From assembly GCA_004560045.1 (NCBI GenBank), contig SFWF01000003.1:1-51177 (forward strand): 51,177 nt of DNA. Reading direction: 5' to 3'. The notes beneath the pieces are model-generated. The model had not been told where the DNA came from, made no database searches, and was given only the letters and a program-made list of their open reading frames with translations. Made by a program: the position numbers and the translations under genes. Numbering within the stretch: position 1 is the stretch's first letter; each line of letters opens with the position of its first letter. Shown piece by piece: positions 26,001-34,515 of this stretch. The DNA is from a bacterium (GTDB lineage Bacteria > Bacillota > Clostridia > Oscillospirales > Acutalibacteraceae).

Positions 26001-29000
26001 GCAGTTCTTTATAACGTACTTGGAGGCCCAGGCCGTTCCGATTATTCCGTTAAGACGTCCGCCGTCCCAACCGCCGAGGGTGGCCTTGGAGTAGCAGGTA
26101 TCGATGGTGAGGAGGGATTCTCCGTTGGTGTTGGGAGAAGCGTATCCGACGATACCTGCGGCACCGCCGTAGGGTTCCTTGTGGGTAGCGGAGGTAGCGG
26201 TGAACTTAACGTATACGGTATCGTCTGCGAAGCACTGACGGATGGTCTTGGTGGTGTAGGTCTGCTCAAGGTCGCGTCCTACGATACCTCCGGCATACAT
26301 CTGACCGTAAATCTGTGCGTAACGAACGCCTACCTTCTCGATAGTACCCTCTTTGAATCTCGGAATAAGTCCCGAAGCGGTACCGCTATGGGTTTCGGGG
26401 TACCAGATACCGTAAACGATATGACCCTGACCGTCGATATGGCCGTTGAAGCCTTCGGTGTCGGAAAGCCATACGTTATTTTTGGCGTTAGACTTCCAGT
26501 TAGCGGCGGTAACATCGTTAAGATAGATGTCCTTGGTGATTACGAAGTATGCGCCGCCAAAGCCGCCATTGGAAACGGCGAAGGCAAGCTCGGCGCCGTT
26601 GGTAATCTCGTAGGGCTCGGCCTTTGTACCCTTACCCTTAAGGGTGCGGGCAAGCTTACCCGACCAGATATCCCCTTCGCTGTCGGAGAAGTCGGTTCCT
26701 TCTTCGAATACCTTTAAGGTGGGGTAGCCGCTCGTAGCATAGAACTTATTGCCGAGAGCAGGCATCTTCTGGGTGTTCGAAAGAACGTCGAGACCCTGCA
26801 TCTTGTCAGCGGTAAGGAGGGTACGATAATTCGAGTTTCCTTCCTTATCGGTGGTAGAGGTTCCGAAATAGCATCCCGAAAGGTCCGCCTTGTGACCCGT
26901 AATGGGAGCTATCGAATAGCTGTTAGAAATATAGTTTCCGCCCCAGCCGTCGGCTACGAATCCGCCGCGGAGAGCCGGTGTGGTTACGCTTGTGTCTGCC
27001 CATTTAACAAGACGGTTGTCTGCTATCTGAGAGTAGCAGGAGGATATGTTAACGGGACGGGAGGAGACTCCTACAAAGCCGCCTGCAGAGTAGCCCTTAA
27101 CGGTTACGTCTGCGCCGACGTAGGACTCGCTGAAGGTAAGGGTTGCGCCTCCGTCTTTGTTAACTCCGACAAAGGCCGCAACAGCGTTTGCGCCGCAGAT
27201 GTAAGCCTTGTCGATACCCGTCATCTGAATATTTACGGGGCCTGCGCTCTCGGAGATAAGGCCGATTCCCGACCAGTCCCAGGAGCCCGAGGTAGCGCCC
27301 GAATTGATGTAAAGTCCGTAGATCACGTGGCCGTCGCCTTCAAGGGTACCTGCGAACTTGCCGCCCTGCCAGGTGCGTGCGGTATAGCCCGCCTTGATAA
27401 CCTTACCCGTGGTCCAGTCGATGGCCTCGGGTTCGTTAAGCTTAATGTCGTTAGCTAAGCGGAAGACCTTTCCGTTATCCTTTCCGCTCATAGCCCAGGC
27501 AAGCTCGGCGCCGTCCCTGATAATATAGGGATCCATGGCGGTACCGCTTCCCGACGGCTTGGTTACGGTTCTACCGTCCCAAACGGTGGGATCCTCGGAG
27601 GGCTTAACCTCCTCGATGCCTGCGAATACGCAAAGCTCGGGATAACCCTCGGTAGCGGTAAAGGCGTAGCCGAGGAGAGGCATTTTAGCGGCGTTTGTAA
27701 GGGCGTCCATACCCTTCATATCGGCTTCTTCAAGAACTACGTCGAAGGAGGTTCTTCTTGCGGCCGAATAGCTGCCCGTAACGTTTGCGGGATTACCGTT
27801 GTCGTAAAGCACGCCTACCGAGTAGCAGCCTATGATAGTTCTTGCTCCCCAAGCGTTACCGAGAATACCTGCAACATAGCCTGTGGAGGTAGAGGAGACT
27901 CTCGTGGTAAGAGAATAGGAATTTGTGACCGAGATGGGGTCCGCGCCGCCTGCGACCATACCTGCGGCGGTATAGCCCTTAACGGTTACGTCCTTACCTA
28001 CATAGCAGCGGTCGATATTTACTCCGCCCTTCTTTGCGTTGGCAACAAAGCCTGCGGAAGAGCTTGCTCCGCGGATATAGGCCTTATCGAGACCCAGCTT
28101 TTCGAAATTAGCCGAAGCACCGTGCCAGTTTGCCGAAACAAGACCTGCGCCGCCGGCGCCATAGTCTTCCTTAGTAACAGCGGCGGAGCGGTTGATATAG
28201 AGGCCGTAAACAAGGTGTCCGTTACCGTCGACGGTACCCGCAAAGTCGGCAGGAGTCCAGGTGCGGGGCGTGTAGGAGGCGTCGGTGACCTCGCCGGTTT
28301 CCCAGTTGATCTTGGTGATATCGTTAAGATAGATATCCCGCGTCAACTTGTAGCAGGAGGTAAGCGTGCTTCCCGTAGTAGAGGTAAGTGCCCAGGCAAA
28401 TTCCTCGGCAGTATATATAAGGTAGGGATCGTCGGCTGAGCCGCTTCCCTCGGAGGGCTTTATCTTGGAGCCGTCCCAGACCTCGCTATCCTCTACGGCA
28501 AGAGGAGCGAATATCTTAAGGGTGGGATACCTGTCGGTGGTTACGAAATGGTTTTCCCAGTCGAGGTTGGGCATATAGGTCTCGGCTAAAGCGCCTACCA
28601 TCTTATCGGCCGATACGGTGGGATAGCTTTCGTCGTAGGGAAGGACGCCGTAAGAATTGGTTACGTCCGCCCAGTAGTTTCCGAAGATTCGGTTTAAGGA
28701 GAAGCAGTTTTCTACCGTTTTACCGCCGTCCCAGATGCCGCTTCCGAGCATACCGGGGAGCTTATTGGCGGCCTTGACGTTCATACGGGTAGTAAGAGAA
28801 TAGGAATTTTTAATATCTACCTTCTTGTTTCCGTAGGCGACGAAGGAGCCTACCGAAAATCCGGTAAGGGTAACATTTTCGCCGGTGTAGCAGGAGTCGA
28901 AGGTTATTCCGTAGTCTCCTCTGACGTTACCTACGAAGGCGCCTACAGAGTGAGGTCCATCGAAGAAAACGTTATCGAGACCGAGATTTTTAAAGCTTAT

Positions 29001-31370
29001 GGGAAGGGTGGTATATTCGTCCGAAATAAGGCCGAGACCGGTCTCGTTAGCATAATTTTCGGTATACTGACCCGGGTTCTTATCGTTATAAAGACCGTAG
29101 ATCACGTGTCCGTTACCGTCAACGTGACCCTTGAAGGGAGCTGAGTTCCAGGTATTAAGGGTGTAGCCGCCGGCTACCTCGCCCGTCTCCCAGTTTATGG
29201 CGTTTATATCATTAAGATAGATATCGCTCATAAGCTTATAGTACTTGCCGTCACCGTGGCTGTTGGCCCAGGAGAAGAGGCCGGCAAGCTCGGAGGCGGT
29301 ATGGATCTCTATCGCCTTATCGGCCGAAGAACCGTCGCCGCCCTTGGTGGGAATTTCCGAGGTTCCGTCCCAGATACCCGTTATGGCCTGATAAAGCACG
29401 GCGGGAACGGGATAAGAATCGGTAGATCTCATACCCTCGAGGGGGGACATTTTGGTAAGAGCGTCGTAGCCCGTAGGATCGTCAACCTTAACGACCCAGC
29501 CTTCAGCGCCGTAGTTCTTGGAATAAAGATTGCTGTGGTATTTGGGCGCACCGCCGCTGTTTCCGAAGAACTTATTGATAGAGAAGAGGTTTTTGACCTC
29601 CATATAGTTGTTGCCCCAGACGTCGCCCAAGAAGTCGCCGTATTTACCGCCTGCGGCAGTCATACGGGTAACAAGGCTTACAGAGTTTAGTATCTTAAGT
29701 CCGTGGTTGATGTTTTCTGCACCGCCGCCGCCTACAAAGCCGCCGGCGCAGTAGCCCTTAAGGGTAACGTCACTGCCGAGGTAGCAGGATTCGAAATAAA
29801 CCTTGTTGTTCGGACAATTGGAGAGGGTTCCGATAAAGGCCGAAACGCAGTTTGCGCCGTGTACGTAGACCTTATCCATACCGAGATTCTTAAAGGAGAT
29901 CCAGCTCCACTCAGAACAGCGGTCGGAAGCAACCAGACCGACGCCTGCGCCTGCATTATGATAGGCACCGGCATAGGAAACGGGGTTGGTATCGACGTAG
30001 AGGCCGTAGATCATATGTCCGCCGCCGTCGAGTATACCGTTAAACTTATTGGGGGTCCATTTATTTACGGTATAGCCTGCCTTGGGGGTACCCGTTGCCC
30101 AGTTTATGGCAGAAATATCGTTAAGATAGATATCGTTTGCGAGCTTTATGTAGTCCTCAGTCTGATCACCGAGGTCGCCGCACTTCTGCATAGCGTAGGC
30201 GAACTGCTCGGGAGTCTTTATAAGATAAGGATCGGCAGTGGTGCCGCTTCCCGTAATGCCGTCGCCGCTTGCGGTTCCGTCCCATACGTCGTAGGAGGGA
30301 GGAATAATGGCGGTGGGAGCAAAGAGCTGAAGCACGGGATAGCCGGTGGTGGTACGATAGGTGGTCTCCCAGTCGAGAAGGGGCATAGAGGAGGCCGCAA
30401 CAGAGCCCGTAATGTTTTTAACGCTTGGGGTAGCAACGTTTGCGCCCCAATTGGAGGTACAGTAGCTGGTCTTTTCACTGCCTAAAGGCTTGTTGAGGTT
30501 TCCCGAAACGTTTCCGATAGCATAGCAGTTATCGAAAAGAACTGCGTCGGAGGTGACATTAGCGCCGAGAACACCGATACGGTTGCCCTCGAAGCCTGCG
30601 TCCTTAGAGTCAGGAACGGTAGCCGAGCCTAAGGAGTAACAGCCTACGACGGTGGAGGTCACCGAGACGGTCGAATCGTTAGAATAACCGATAAGTCCTG
30701 CGTAAGTACCCTCAAGATAGGTGTCCTCACTCTGATAACAGAGGGAAATATGAATATTTTCGCCGTTCATAAGGCCAACGAGTCCGCCGACGGCGGCATA
30801 ATAAGGAATGCCTGCGTCGGAGCCGCTGTTTTTAACCGAAATGTATGCGCCTTCGATACCGACACCCTTAATTTCGGCATTCGTGCCTACTACGGGGAAG
30901 AGTCCTGCGCCCCAGGTTACCGCCTCGGCCTTGGTGGGGGTATCGTCGGCTACGGTAGCGTCGATGTAAAGGCCAAAGACCTTATGACCCCGACCGTCGA
31001 GCTTACCCTTAAAGCTTACGCCCTCCTTGGATACGGGCTCGACCCACTTTTTGGCATCGGGGGCCTTTGCCCAGTTTATGTCGGTGGTGTCGTTAAGATA
31101 AATATCGTTTGCGAGAAGGAAGAATTTACCCTCGGTCTCGGTGTCGGTAACGAGCTTTTTAAGCTGTGCCGCGGTTTCGATCACAAAGGGATCGCCGCTC
31201 GTACCGCTGCCCGATGCGTAGGAGTCGGCGACCGAGCCGTCCCAGACATCGCTTGCGGCAAAGAGAGAAAGTCCTGCGAAGGTAGAAAGGAGGACCGAAA
31301 ATGCGAGAATTACAGAGACCGCGGAAGAAGCAAATCTGCTTTTCTTTAAAGCCTTAAATAAGTTAGTCAT
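23040..31370 (-). CDS. Giant secreted repeat protein 2, eight GLUG-like solenoid repeats
   Basis: A 2,776-residue protein starting at an ATG with AAGGAG upstream, 14 nt after GH16-2. A signal peptide (about 1-38) precedes eight repeats that start near residues 42, 362, 665, 963, 1262, 1563, 1893 and 2187. Repeats 2-5 share a central motif of the GANAVxAFVG type, different from the HRNAASAF type of the other two giants. The last three repeats match the last three of giants 1 and 3 in order. An InlB-B-like repeat (about 2495-2560), a jelly-roll carbohydrate-binding-like domain (about 2567-2707) and a membrane helix (about 2742-2766) with a KKGKKTKV tail follow. It is probably transcribed with GH16-2. 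Expected location is the cell surface, anchored in the membrane by its C-terminus. Glycan capture is an inference. Confidence 0.85.
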   Translation of the reverse strand: MTNLFKALKKSRFASSAVSVILAFSVLLSTFAGLSLFAASDVWDGSVADSYASGSGTSGDPFVIETAAQLKKLVTDTETEGKFFLLANDIYLNDTTDINWAKAPDAKKWVEPVSKEGVSFKGKLDGRGHKVFGLYIDATVADDTPTKAEAVTWGAGLFPVVGTNAEIKGVGIEGAYISVKNSGSDAGIPYYAAVGGLVGLMNGENIHISLCYQSEDTYLEGTYAGLIGYSNDSTVSVTSTVVGCYSLGSATVPDSKDAGFEGNRIGVLGANVTSDAVLFDNCYAIGNVSGNLNKPLGSEKTSYCTSNWGANVATPSVKNITGSVAASSMPLLDWETTYRTTTGYPVLQLFAPTAIIPPSYDVWDGTASGDGITGSGTTADPYLIKTPEQFAYAMQKCGDLGDQTEDYIKLANDIYLNDISAINWATGTPKAGYTVNKWTPNKFNGILDGGGHMIYGLYVDTNPVSYAGAYHNAGAGVGLVASDRCSEWSWISFKNLGMDKVYVHGANCVSAFIGTLSNCPNNKVYFESCYLGSDVTLKGYCAGGFVGGGGAENINHGLKILNSVSLVTRMTAAGGKYGDFLGDVWGNNYMEVKNLFSINKFFGNSGGAPKYHSNLYSKNYGAEGWVVKVDDPTGYDALTKMSPLEGMRSTDSYPVPAVLYQAITGIWDGTSEIPTKGGDGSSADKAIEIHTASELAGLFSWANSHGDGKYYKLMSDIYLNDINAINWETGEVAGGYTLNTWNSAPFKGHVDGNGHVIYGLYNDKNPGQYTENYANETGLGLISDEYTTLPISFKNLGLDNVFFDGPHSVGAFVGNVRGDYGITFDSCYTGENVTLTGFSVGSFVAYGNKKVDIKNSYSLTTRMNVKAANKLPGMLGSGIWDGGKTVENCFSLNRIFGNYWADVTNSYGVLPYDESYPTVSADKMVGALAETYMPNLDWENHFVTTDRYPTLKIFAPLAVEDSEVWDGSKIKPSEGSGSADDPYLIYTAEEFAWALTSTTGSTLTSCYKLTRDIYLNDITKINWETGEVTDASYTPRTWTPADFAGTVDGNGHLVYGLYINRSAAVTKEDYGAGGAGLVSANWHGASANFEKLGLDKAYIRGASSSAGFVANAKKGGVNIDRCYVGKDVTVKGYTAAGMVAGGADPISVTNSYSLTTRVSSTSTGYVAGILGNAWGARTIIGCYSVGVLYDNGNPANVTGSYSAARRTSFDVVLEEADMKGMDALTNAAKMPLLGYAFTATEGYPELCVFAGIEEVKPSEDPTVWDGRTVTKPSGSGTAMDPYIIRDGAELAWAMSGKDNGKVFRLANDIKLNEPEAIDWTTGKVIKAGYTARTWQGGKFAGTLEGDGHVIYGLYINSGATSGSWDWSGIGLISESAGPVNIQMTGIDKAYICGANAVAAFVGVNKDGGATLTFSESYVGADVTVKGYSAGGFVGVSSRPVNISSCYSQIADNRLVKWADTSVTTPALRGGFVADGWGGNYISNSYSIAPITGHKADLSGCYFGTSTTDKEGNSNYRTLLTADKMQGLDVLSNTQKMPALGNKFYATSGYPTLKVFEEGTDFSDSEGDIWSGKLARTLKGKGTKAEPYEITNGAELAFAVSNGGFGGAYFVITKDIYLNDVTAANWKSNAKNNVWLSDTEGFNGHIDGQGHIVYGIWYPETHSGTASGLIPRFKEGTIEKVGVRYAQIYGQMYAGGIVGRDLEQTYTTKTIRQCFADDTVYVKFTATSATHKEPYGGAAGIVGYASPNTNGESLLTIDTCYSKATLGGWDGGRLNGIIGTAWASKYVIKNCYSYKYKPFSGLNKNTASYLITMGGEEALPNTEYVYENIYTNVGAAAGFEDFVTLSSANMTDADAKVNMKGFDFENAWETVFDATPKLKVFKDYDGKATVDAEEAANFAGGAGTMRNPYIIKTVAQLRYLVTSDGTAGKHYKLANDLYINDTTKKNWKVLNPQTWYGANGQGATFEGTFDGDGHFIYGLYMNETPQKYDNNNFVPYATALFPWVKGSATIKNVHIRSSYISGTGYAAAIVGYIGSGNNDITVMGCSADTSVTIKGQTTGGLVGGGYKKLSLYYSYFTGTLQATAASVGRQNGLVGDIWYTDQEVVECYTFEPSAYRPGYTPDLRFSLYATGVGSGVTTLTEAQMTGPAAKKNMADLDWDKVWTVKAGKTPHPKVIVGDPVFSIYDEGEKGRVWSGKLASKFAGGTGTEADPYIIETPEQMAYLVSLGEGGTAGKFFKLTADLKMNDASYSGWQANARPWISTSADFCGHFDGDGHVVSGLYFDGTAREMALFPCAGGGAVIEKVGLTRSYLVSKIGGTTVETYVASFIGYCRNLRDGQFPVVSQCFADTSVYLEGHFVGGLVCGSPFAFTIDNCYFVGEITADDHHGTMIGNTWDNGTYISTVTDSFSSSLDRNKISSNNGTAHMILKNYYHDGDANVAGAISLNMMYMRGARAKESMNGLDYKNIWMIVDGGTPVLRCFKNAAKYSCTRPPVKNSISFVTGDGEPCDPIYGIAGWDKVPELPTTSRYGYEFGGWYFFDECLLPAEFDTFPYFDCFVYAKWIPLGFTQGFDNQIDEAYDFGPGAELYKPGVKGYNPKYIRGGLRSAHAKGDGENDAVFLLSYDNMLEVGKEYEMTFWMTTNTDGASGKVEMLHANHGQYDSDVVGSQVLIEFDGLTAGKWSQYKVVFTANAPFLLFKVDKGLSLYFDDVEVTPTGKDGELGKDIIGFNPGSVQTEPEKDGGDMTLVIILSIVGGVILLAAIATVVIIFVKKGKKTKV

Positions 31371-31384
31371 AAAAATCTCCTTTC

Positions 31385-32860
31385 TTAGCGTCCTGTGTAA
31401 ACGATGTCACGGGGAGTCTCGTCTATATAGATCTTGCTCTTTCCGTCCTTTTTCTGATATACGCGATACCAGTCGATACAGTATTCGGTGGGGAGGACCT
31501 CGAGATTATCGGTGATTTTGTTGGGAACGAAGGAGTTCTCGGGATCGTCGATGAATACGTGGCAGTTAAACATATTATAAAGAGGGGTATGATACTGAGT
31601 CATATCGGAGCAGAGGTCGTAGGACTTGGTGATGTCGAAGACCATATACTCGTTTCCGTCTACGTACATAGACATCTTGGTGGGGGTCCACTCGAAGCCG
31701 TAGAGATGATACTCCTGATCGAGAACACTGATGTCGTCCATATGATCGGCCCAGTCCCAGGAGATCTTGTTGCCGCTGAACTGAGTATGGTTGCCGTCCA
31801 TCTCAACACCGTGGATCTTAGGATAGTTGTAGCTATTATTGTACCACTTATGTATATTGGGAACGACAAGACTGTCGGAGCCGAAGACCTCGTATACGTC
31901 GACCTCAACGCCGTACTTTGCGCCCTCGTTGTACTTGATGCCGTATTTCTTTTCGGCTATATCACAGCTATTAACACCCCAGAAGGAAGGCCAGATACCC
32001 TTCTCGAAGGGAATACGCGCGCGGATCTCGGCGTAGCCGTAAAGATAGTTCATGTGATACTTATGTAGGGTAGAATAGGGAGAGCGGTAGCCGATGTTCT
32101 GATTCTGAACGCTGAAATGACGGCGGGCTCGGATAACCAGACGTCCGTCTAAAACCTCGATGCAGTCCTTTTCCCAGGAAAGCTCGTTACTGGTAGAGCC
32201 GCTCATTCTTGCCTCAAAGTCCCACTTGGTGAAATCGATATCGGTTCCCTCGAACTCGTCGCCCCATACGTAGTAGTAATCGTCAAGGACGGTAGAGGTA
32301 AAGTCGGTAGAGACCTTGAAGGTATAAGCCTTTTCCTTGGTGGGAAGAAGGCGGATGAACCTATTGACGGCCGAGCCGGTGGTAACGTAGTGACCTCCGC
32401 AGAGAATTACCTTCTTGCCCTCGACCTTGGCCTCAAGGTCGGCCTCCTTCATATCCTTGGGGGAAGCGGCGCGGTTGGTCTTGCCGATAAGAATCTCCTT
32501 ATCGACCTCGGCGGTCTTATCGGTAACTATTTTAAGGGTCACCTCGGCGGTAGCGGCAAAATACTCCTGAAGAGCGGTTGCCGACTTCTTGGCCTCGACG
32601 TCCCCTGCAGGTACGACTATAACGTAGCCCTCGGGTCCGTCCCAGGAAACCTCGGCATATTCGAACCTTCCGTCGGTATCGACGAATTTGGTGTTCTCAA
32701 CCTTTTCGGGGTTGGGACGCCACTTACCCTCATCCCCAGCAGAAGCTGTGGGAGGCTTTGTCGTTGTATCTGCCGTCTCGGTCTTTCCGCCGCAGGCCAC
32801 AAGAGAAATGGCAAAAGCGGCTACAAGGAGAAGACAAAGGCTTCTTTTAAGCAGTTTCAT
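31385..32860 (-). CDS. GH16 family beta-glycanase lipoprotein 2
   Basis: A 491-residue lipoprotein. The ATG at 32860 is chosen because GGAGG lies about 9 nt upstream and a signal peptide with lipobox SLVAC (Cys23) follows at once; a longer open frame to 33007 would cross the promoter. The N-terminal domain (about 70-190) carries PEGYVIVVPAGD and EILIGKTNR, as in the other two GH16 paralogs. The GH16 domain has the E-V-D-V-Y-E catalytic motif (Glu319, Asp321, Glu324) and WGDEFEG and GYAEIRARIPF signatures. It has its own promoter (32939-32967) and is followed after 14 nt by giant gene 2. It should cut a beta-linked glucan or galactan outside the cell. Sequence differences around the active-site loops from GH16-1 and GH16-3 could mean different linkage preferences. 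Confidence 0.9.
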   Translation of the reverse strand: MKLLKRSLCLLLVAAFAISLVACGGKTETADTTTKPPTASAGDEGKWRPNPEKVENTKFVDTDGRFEYAEVSWDGPEGYVIVVPAGDVEAKKSATALQEYFAATAEVTLKIVTDKTAEVDKEILIGKTNRAASPKDMKEADLEAKVEGKKVILCGGHYVTTGSAVNRFIRLLPTKEKAYTFKVSTDFTSTVLDDYYYVWGDEFEGTDIDFTKWDFEARMSGSTSNELSWEKDCIEVLDGRLVIRARRHFSVQNQNIGYRSPYSTLHKYHMNYLYGYAEIRARIPFEKGIWPSFWGVNSCDIAEKKYGIKYNEGAKYGVEVDVYEVFGSDSLVVPNIHKWYNNSYNYPKIHGVEMDGNHTQFSGNKISWDWADHMDDISVLDQEYHLYGFEWTPTKMSMYVDGNEYMVFDITKSYDLCSDMTQYHTPLYNMFNCHVFIDDPENSFVPNKITDNLEVLPTEYCIDWYRVYQKKDGKSKIYIDETPRDIVYTGR

Positions 32861-32938
32861 AGTATAATATCCTCCGTTAAGTCGTTTTAACGGGCGCGCC
32901 GTGTCCCGTATAGAGACACTTTCACACCTATATCCAAT

Positions 32939-32967
32939 ATTATACCAAATTGATCTTTTATATTCAA
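32939..32967 (-). promoter_or_regulatory. Sigma-A promoter of GH16-2
   Basis: On the minus strand TTGAAT (32967-32962) and TATAAT (32944-32939) are separated by 17 nt. The -10 box is 78 nt upstream of the GH16-2 start codon. This is a much better promoter than the one in front of GH16-1. Confidence 0.8.
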
Positions 32968-32979
32968 ATCGCAAAAACT

Positions 32980-33004
32980 CACAAAAAAGCCCGCTTTTTT
33001 TGTG
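32980..33004 (-). terminator. Weak terminator-like hairpin behind the GH4 gene
   Basis: An A/T-rich imperfect stem (about 11 bp with one bulge) lies 43 nt past the GH4 stop codon and just upstream of the GH16-2 promoter. The long A and T arms could give termination in either direction, but the GC core is short, so readthrough from GH4 into GH16-2 is possible. Confidence 0.4.
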
Positions 33005-33046
33005 CAAAGTGCATAGTATTGTCTCGGCACCTTGCCCTCGTCCCTA

Positions 33047-34357
33047 TTATTTATAGTCTCCGAGGAAGGGCTTGTTTATTTCGAAAAGCTCCTCGCACAG
33101 GAGGTTTATCTCCTCAAGACTGCAGACCGCCGAGGTAAGAGGATCGTGGCAGACCGCCTGAATTACCTTGCGCTTGTTTTTCTCCATACAGGCCTCAACC
33201 ACCATATTCTCGATAAGAGCGGTGTTGTTTATCATAATTGCAAGCTGGGAGGGAAGGGCTCCGACCGTCATAGGATGAAGTCCCGCTCTGTCCACAAGGC
33301 AGGGAACCTCTACACAGGCATCCTGCGGCAGGTTGGTTATAGCGCCGTTATTTATAACGTTTCCGTTAAAGTTAAAGGGGGTATGGTCGCCGAAGCGTGC
33401 GTTGAAGATAGGTGCGGCATATTCAAGACCGCGCTTTGTATCGATCTCGCCGCCGAGCCAGTCCTCAAGCTGAGCTCTCCATTTCTCCTCGCGCTCAAGA
33501 CGGAGCTTTAAGGAATAAGCGTGGTGTCCGGGGTTCCAGCCGGTGCCGTTTGTGCAGAATTTTTCGATAAGCTCGGGGCGCTTTCTGAACCACTGATTAT
33601 ATTCGGAGTTATGTCCGCTGGACTCGGTTACGTAGTAGTCGAAGGCCTTGAACATCTCGTTTCGGACCTGCTCCTTGTTATATATCTCGGGGTCCTTCAT
33701 AAGCTCGCGAAGCTTCGGATAGAGGTCGACCCCGTCCTTTTCAAGCTTAAGGTAGAAGGCCATATGGTTGATACCTGCGCAGGTGTAGTCGATATCGCCG
33801 AGGGTAAGACCCATCCAACCTGCAAGCATTTCGGCGGTACCCTGAACGCTGTGGCAAAGGCCGGTCACGTCTACGTCGGAATAGGTCTGCATCGCCTTGC
33901 AGAGCATAGACATTGGGTTGGTATAGTTGAGGAATACCGCCTTGGGGCAGTATTTCTTAATATCGTCACAAATTTCGAGCATAAGAGGGATGTTGCGGAG
34001 GGCGCGGAAGATTCCCGCAACGTTACGGGTATCGCCGACGTTTACGTCGACTCCGTATTTCATCGGGACCTCGGTATCGTAGCGCCATACGTCGATATCG
34101 CCGTTAAATACGGTACAGAGAACTCCGTCGGCACCGCTCAGCGCCTCGGGACGGCTGAGGGTGGTAGTGACCTTGGCGGGCTTTCCGCTGACGTCTACCA
34201 GCTTCTGAACACAGCGTCTTATTCCCTCAAGACGCTCGGGGTTTATATCCATAAGACAAAACTCGCTGTCCTCAAAGGCGGGGAAGGTCAGAAGGTCGCG
34301 AACGACCGCGCGGGTAAAGACGAAGCTTCCCGCTCCGATAAATGCAAACTTTTTCAT
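33047..34357 (-). CDS. GH4 family glycosidase, alpha-galactosidase/alpha-galacturonidase type
   Basis: A 436-residue cytoplasmic NAD- and metal-dependent glycosidase. The ATG at 34357 has AAGGAG upstream and is followed by the nucleotide-binding motif FIGAGSFVFTR (residues 6-16). Conserved elements are NYTNP (144-148), CHSVQ (168-172, whose Cys168 should bind the divalent metal) and GINH (195-198, His198 second metal ligand). The CHS signature is typical of the MelA and LplD branch, not of the phospho-glucosidases (CN/CD motifs). GH4 enzymes act by NAD-assisted oxidation at C3 and elimination. It is transcribed divergently from the araC gene and is probably controlled by it. Galactose- or galacturonate-containing oligosaccharides are the likely substrates, but the choice between them is open. 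Confidence 0.85.
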   Translation of the reverse strand: MKKFAFIGAGSFVFTRAVVRDLLTFPAFEDSEFCLMDINPERLEGIRRCVQKLVDVSGKPAKVTTTLSRPEALSGADGVLCTVFNGDIDVWRYDTEVPMKYGVDVNVGDTRNVAGIFRALRNIPLMLEICDDIKKYCPKAVFLNYTNPMSMLCKAMQTYSDVDVTGLCHSVQGTAEMLAGWMGLTLGDIDYTCAGINHMAFYLKLEKDGVDLYPKLRELMKDPEIYNKEQVRNEMFKAFDYYVTESSGHNSEYNQWFRKRPELIEKFCTNGTGWNPGHHAYSLKLRLEREEKWRAQLEDWLGGEIDTKRGLEYAAPIFNARFGDHTPFNFNGNVINNGAITNLPQDACVEVPCLVDRAGLHPMTVGALPSQLAIMINNTALIENMVVEACMEKNKRKVIQAVCHDPLTSAVCSLEEINLLCEELFEINKPFLGDYK

Positions 34358-34388
34358 ACAAAAAACTCCTTTTTGGCTTTTTTCTTCA

Positions 34389-34416
34389 ATTATAATCCCA
34401 AAAAGCAGTTTTTCAA
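34389..34416 (-). promoter_or_regulatory. Promoter of the GH4 gene
   Basis: On the minus strand TTGAAA (34416-34411) and TATAAT (34394-34389) are separated by 16 nt. The -35 box abuts the 21-bp-spaced direct repeat at 34418-34449, an arrangement typical of class II activation by AraC-family proteins. Confidence 0.75.
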
Positions 34417-34417
34417 T

Positions 34418-34449
34418 GGTCAAAACGGTCGTAAATATGGACAAAACGG
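34418..34449. promoter_or_regulatory. Candidate AraC-family operator with 21-bp-spaced direct repeat
   Basis: GGTCAAAACGG (34418-34428) and GGACAAAACGG (34439-34449) are direct repeats starting 21 bp apart, so both face the same side of the helix. They sit 1 bp upstream of the GH4 -35 box and about 20 bp upstream of the araC -35 box. A third partial copy (AAACGG, 34452-34457) follows. The adjacent AraC-family protein is the obvious candidate ligand; this is inferred. Confidence 0.65.
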
Positions 34450-34469
34450 CTAAACGGATAAAAATTATA

Positions 34470-34498
34470 TTGCAAACAGAGCGCATATACACTATAAT
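34470..34498 (+). promoter_or_regulatory. Promoter of the araC-type gene
   Basis: TTGCAA (34470-34475) and TATAAT (34493-34498) are separated by 17 nt. The -10 box ends 17 nt before the start codon, and GAGGTG (34505-34510) serves as ribosome binding site. Confidence 0.75.
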
Positions 34499-34515
34499 TT
34501 ACCCGAGGTGAAGAT

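Noticed and set aside
32861..33007. Longer start for GH16-2 at 33007
   Set aside because: It would cross the promoter at 32939-32967 and place the signal peptide 49 residues into the protein; the ATG at 32860 has a good ribosome binding site.
34358..34492. Longer start for the GH4 protein at 34492
   Set aside because: It would add 45 residues in front of the nucleotide-binding motif and overlap both promoters and the operator; the ATG at 34357 has AAGGAG.
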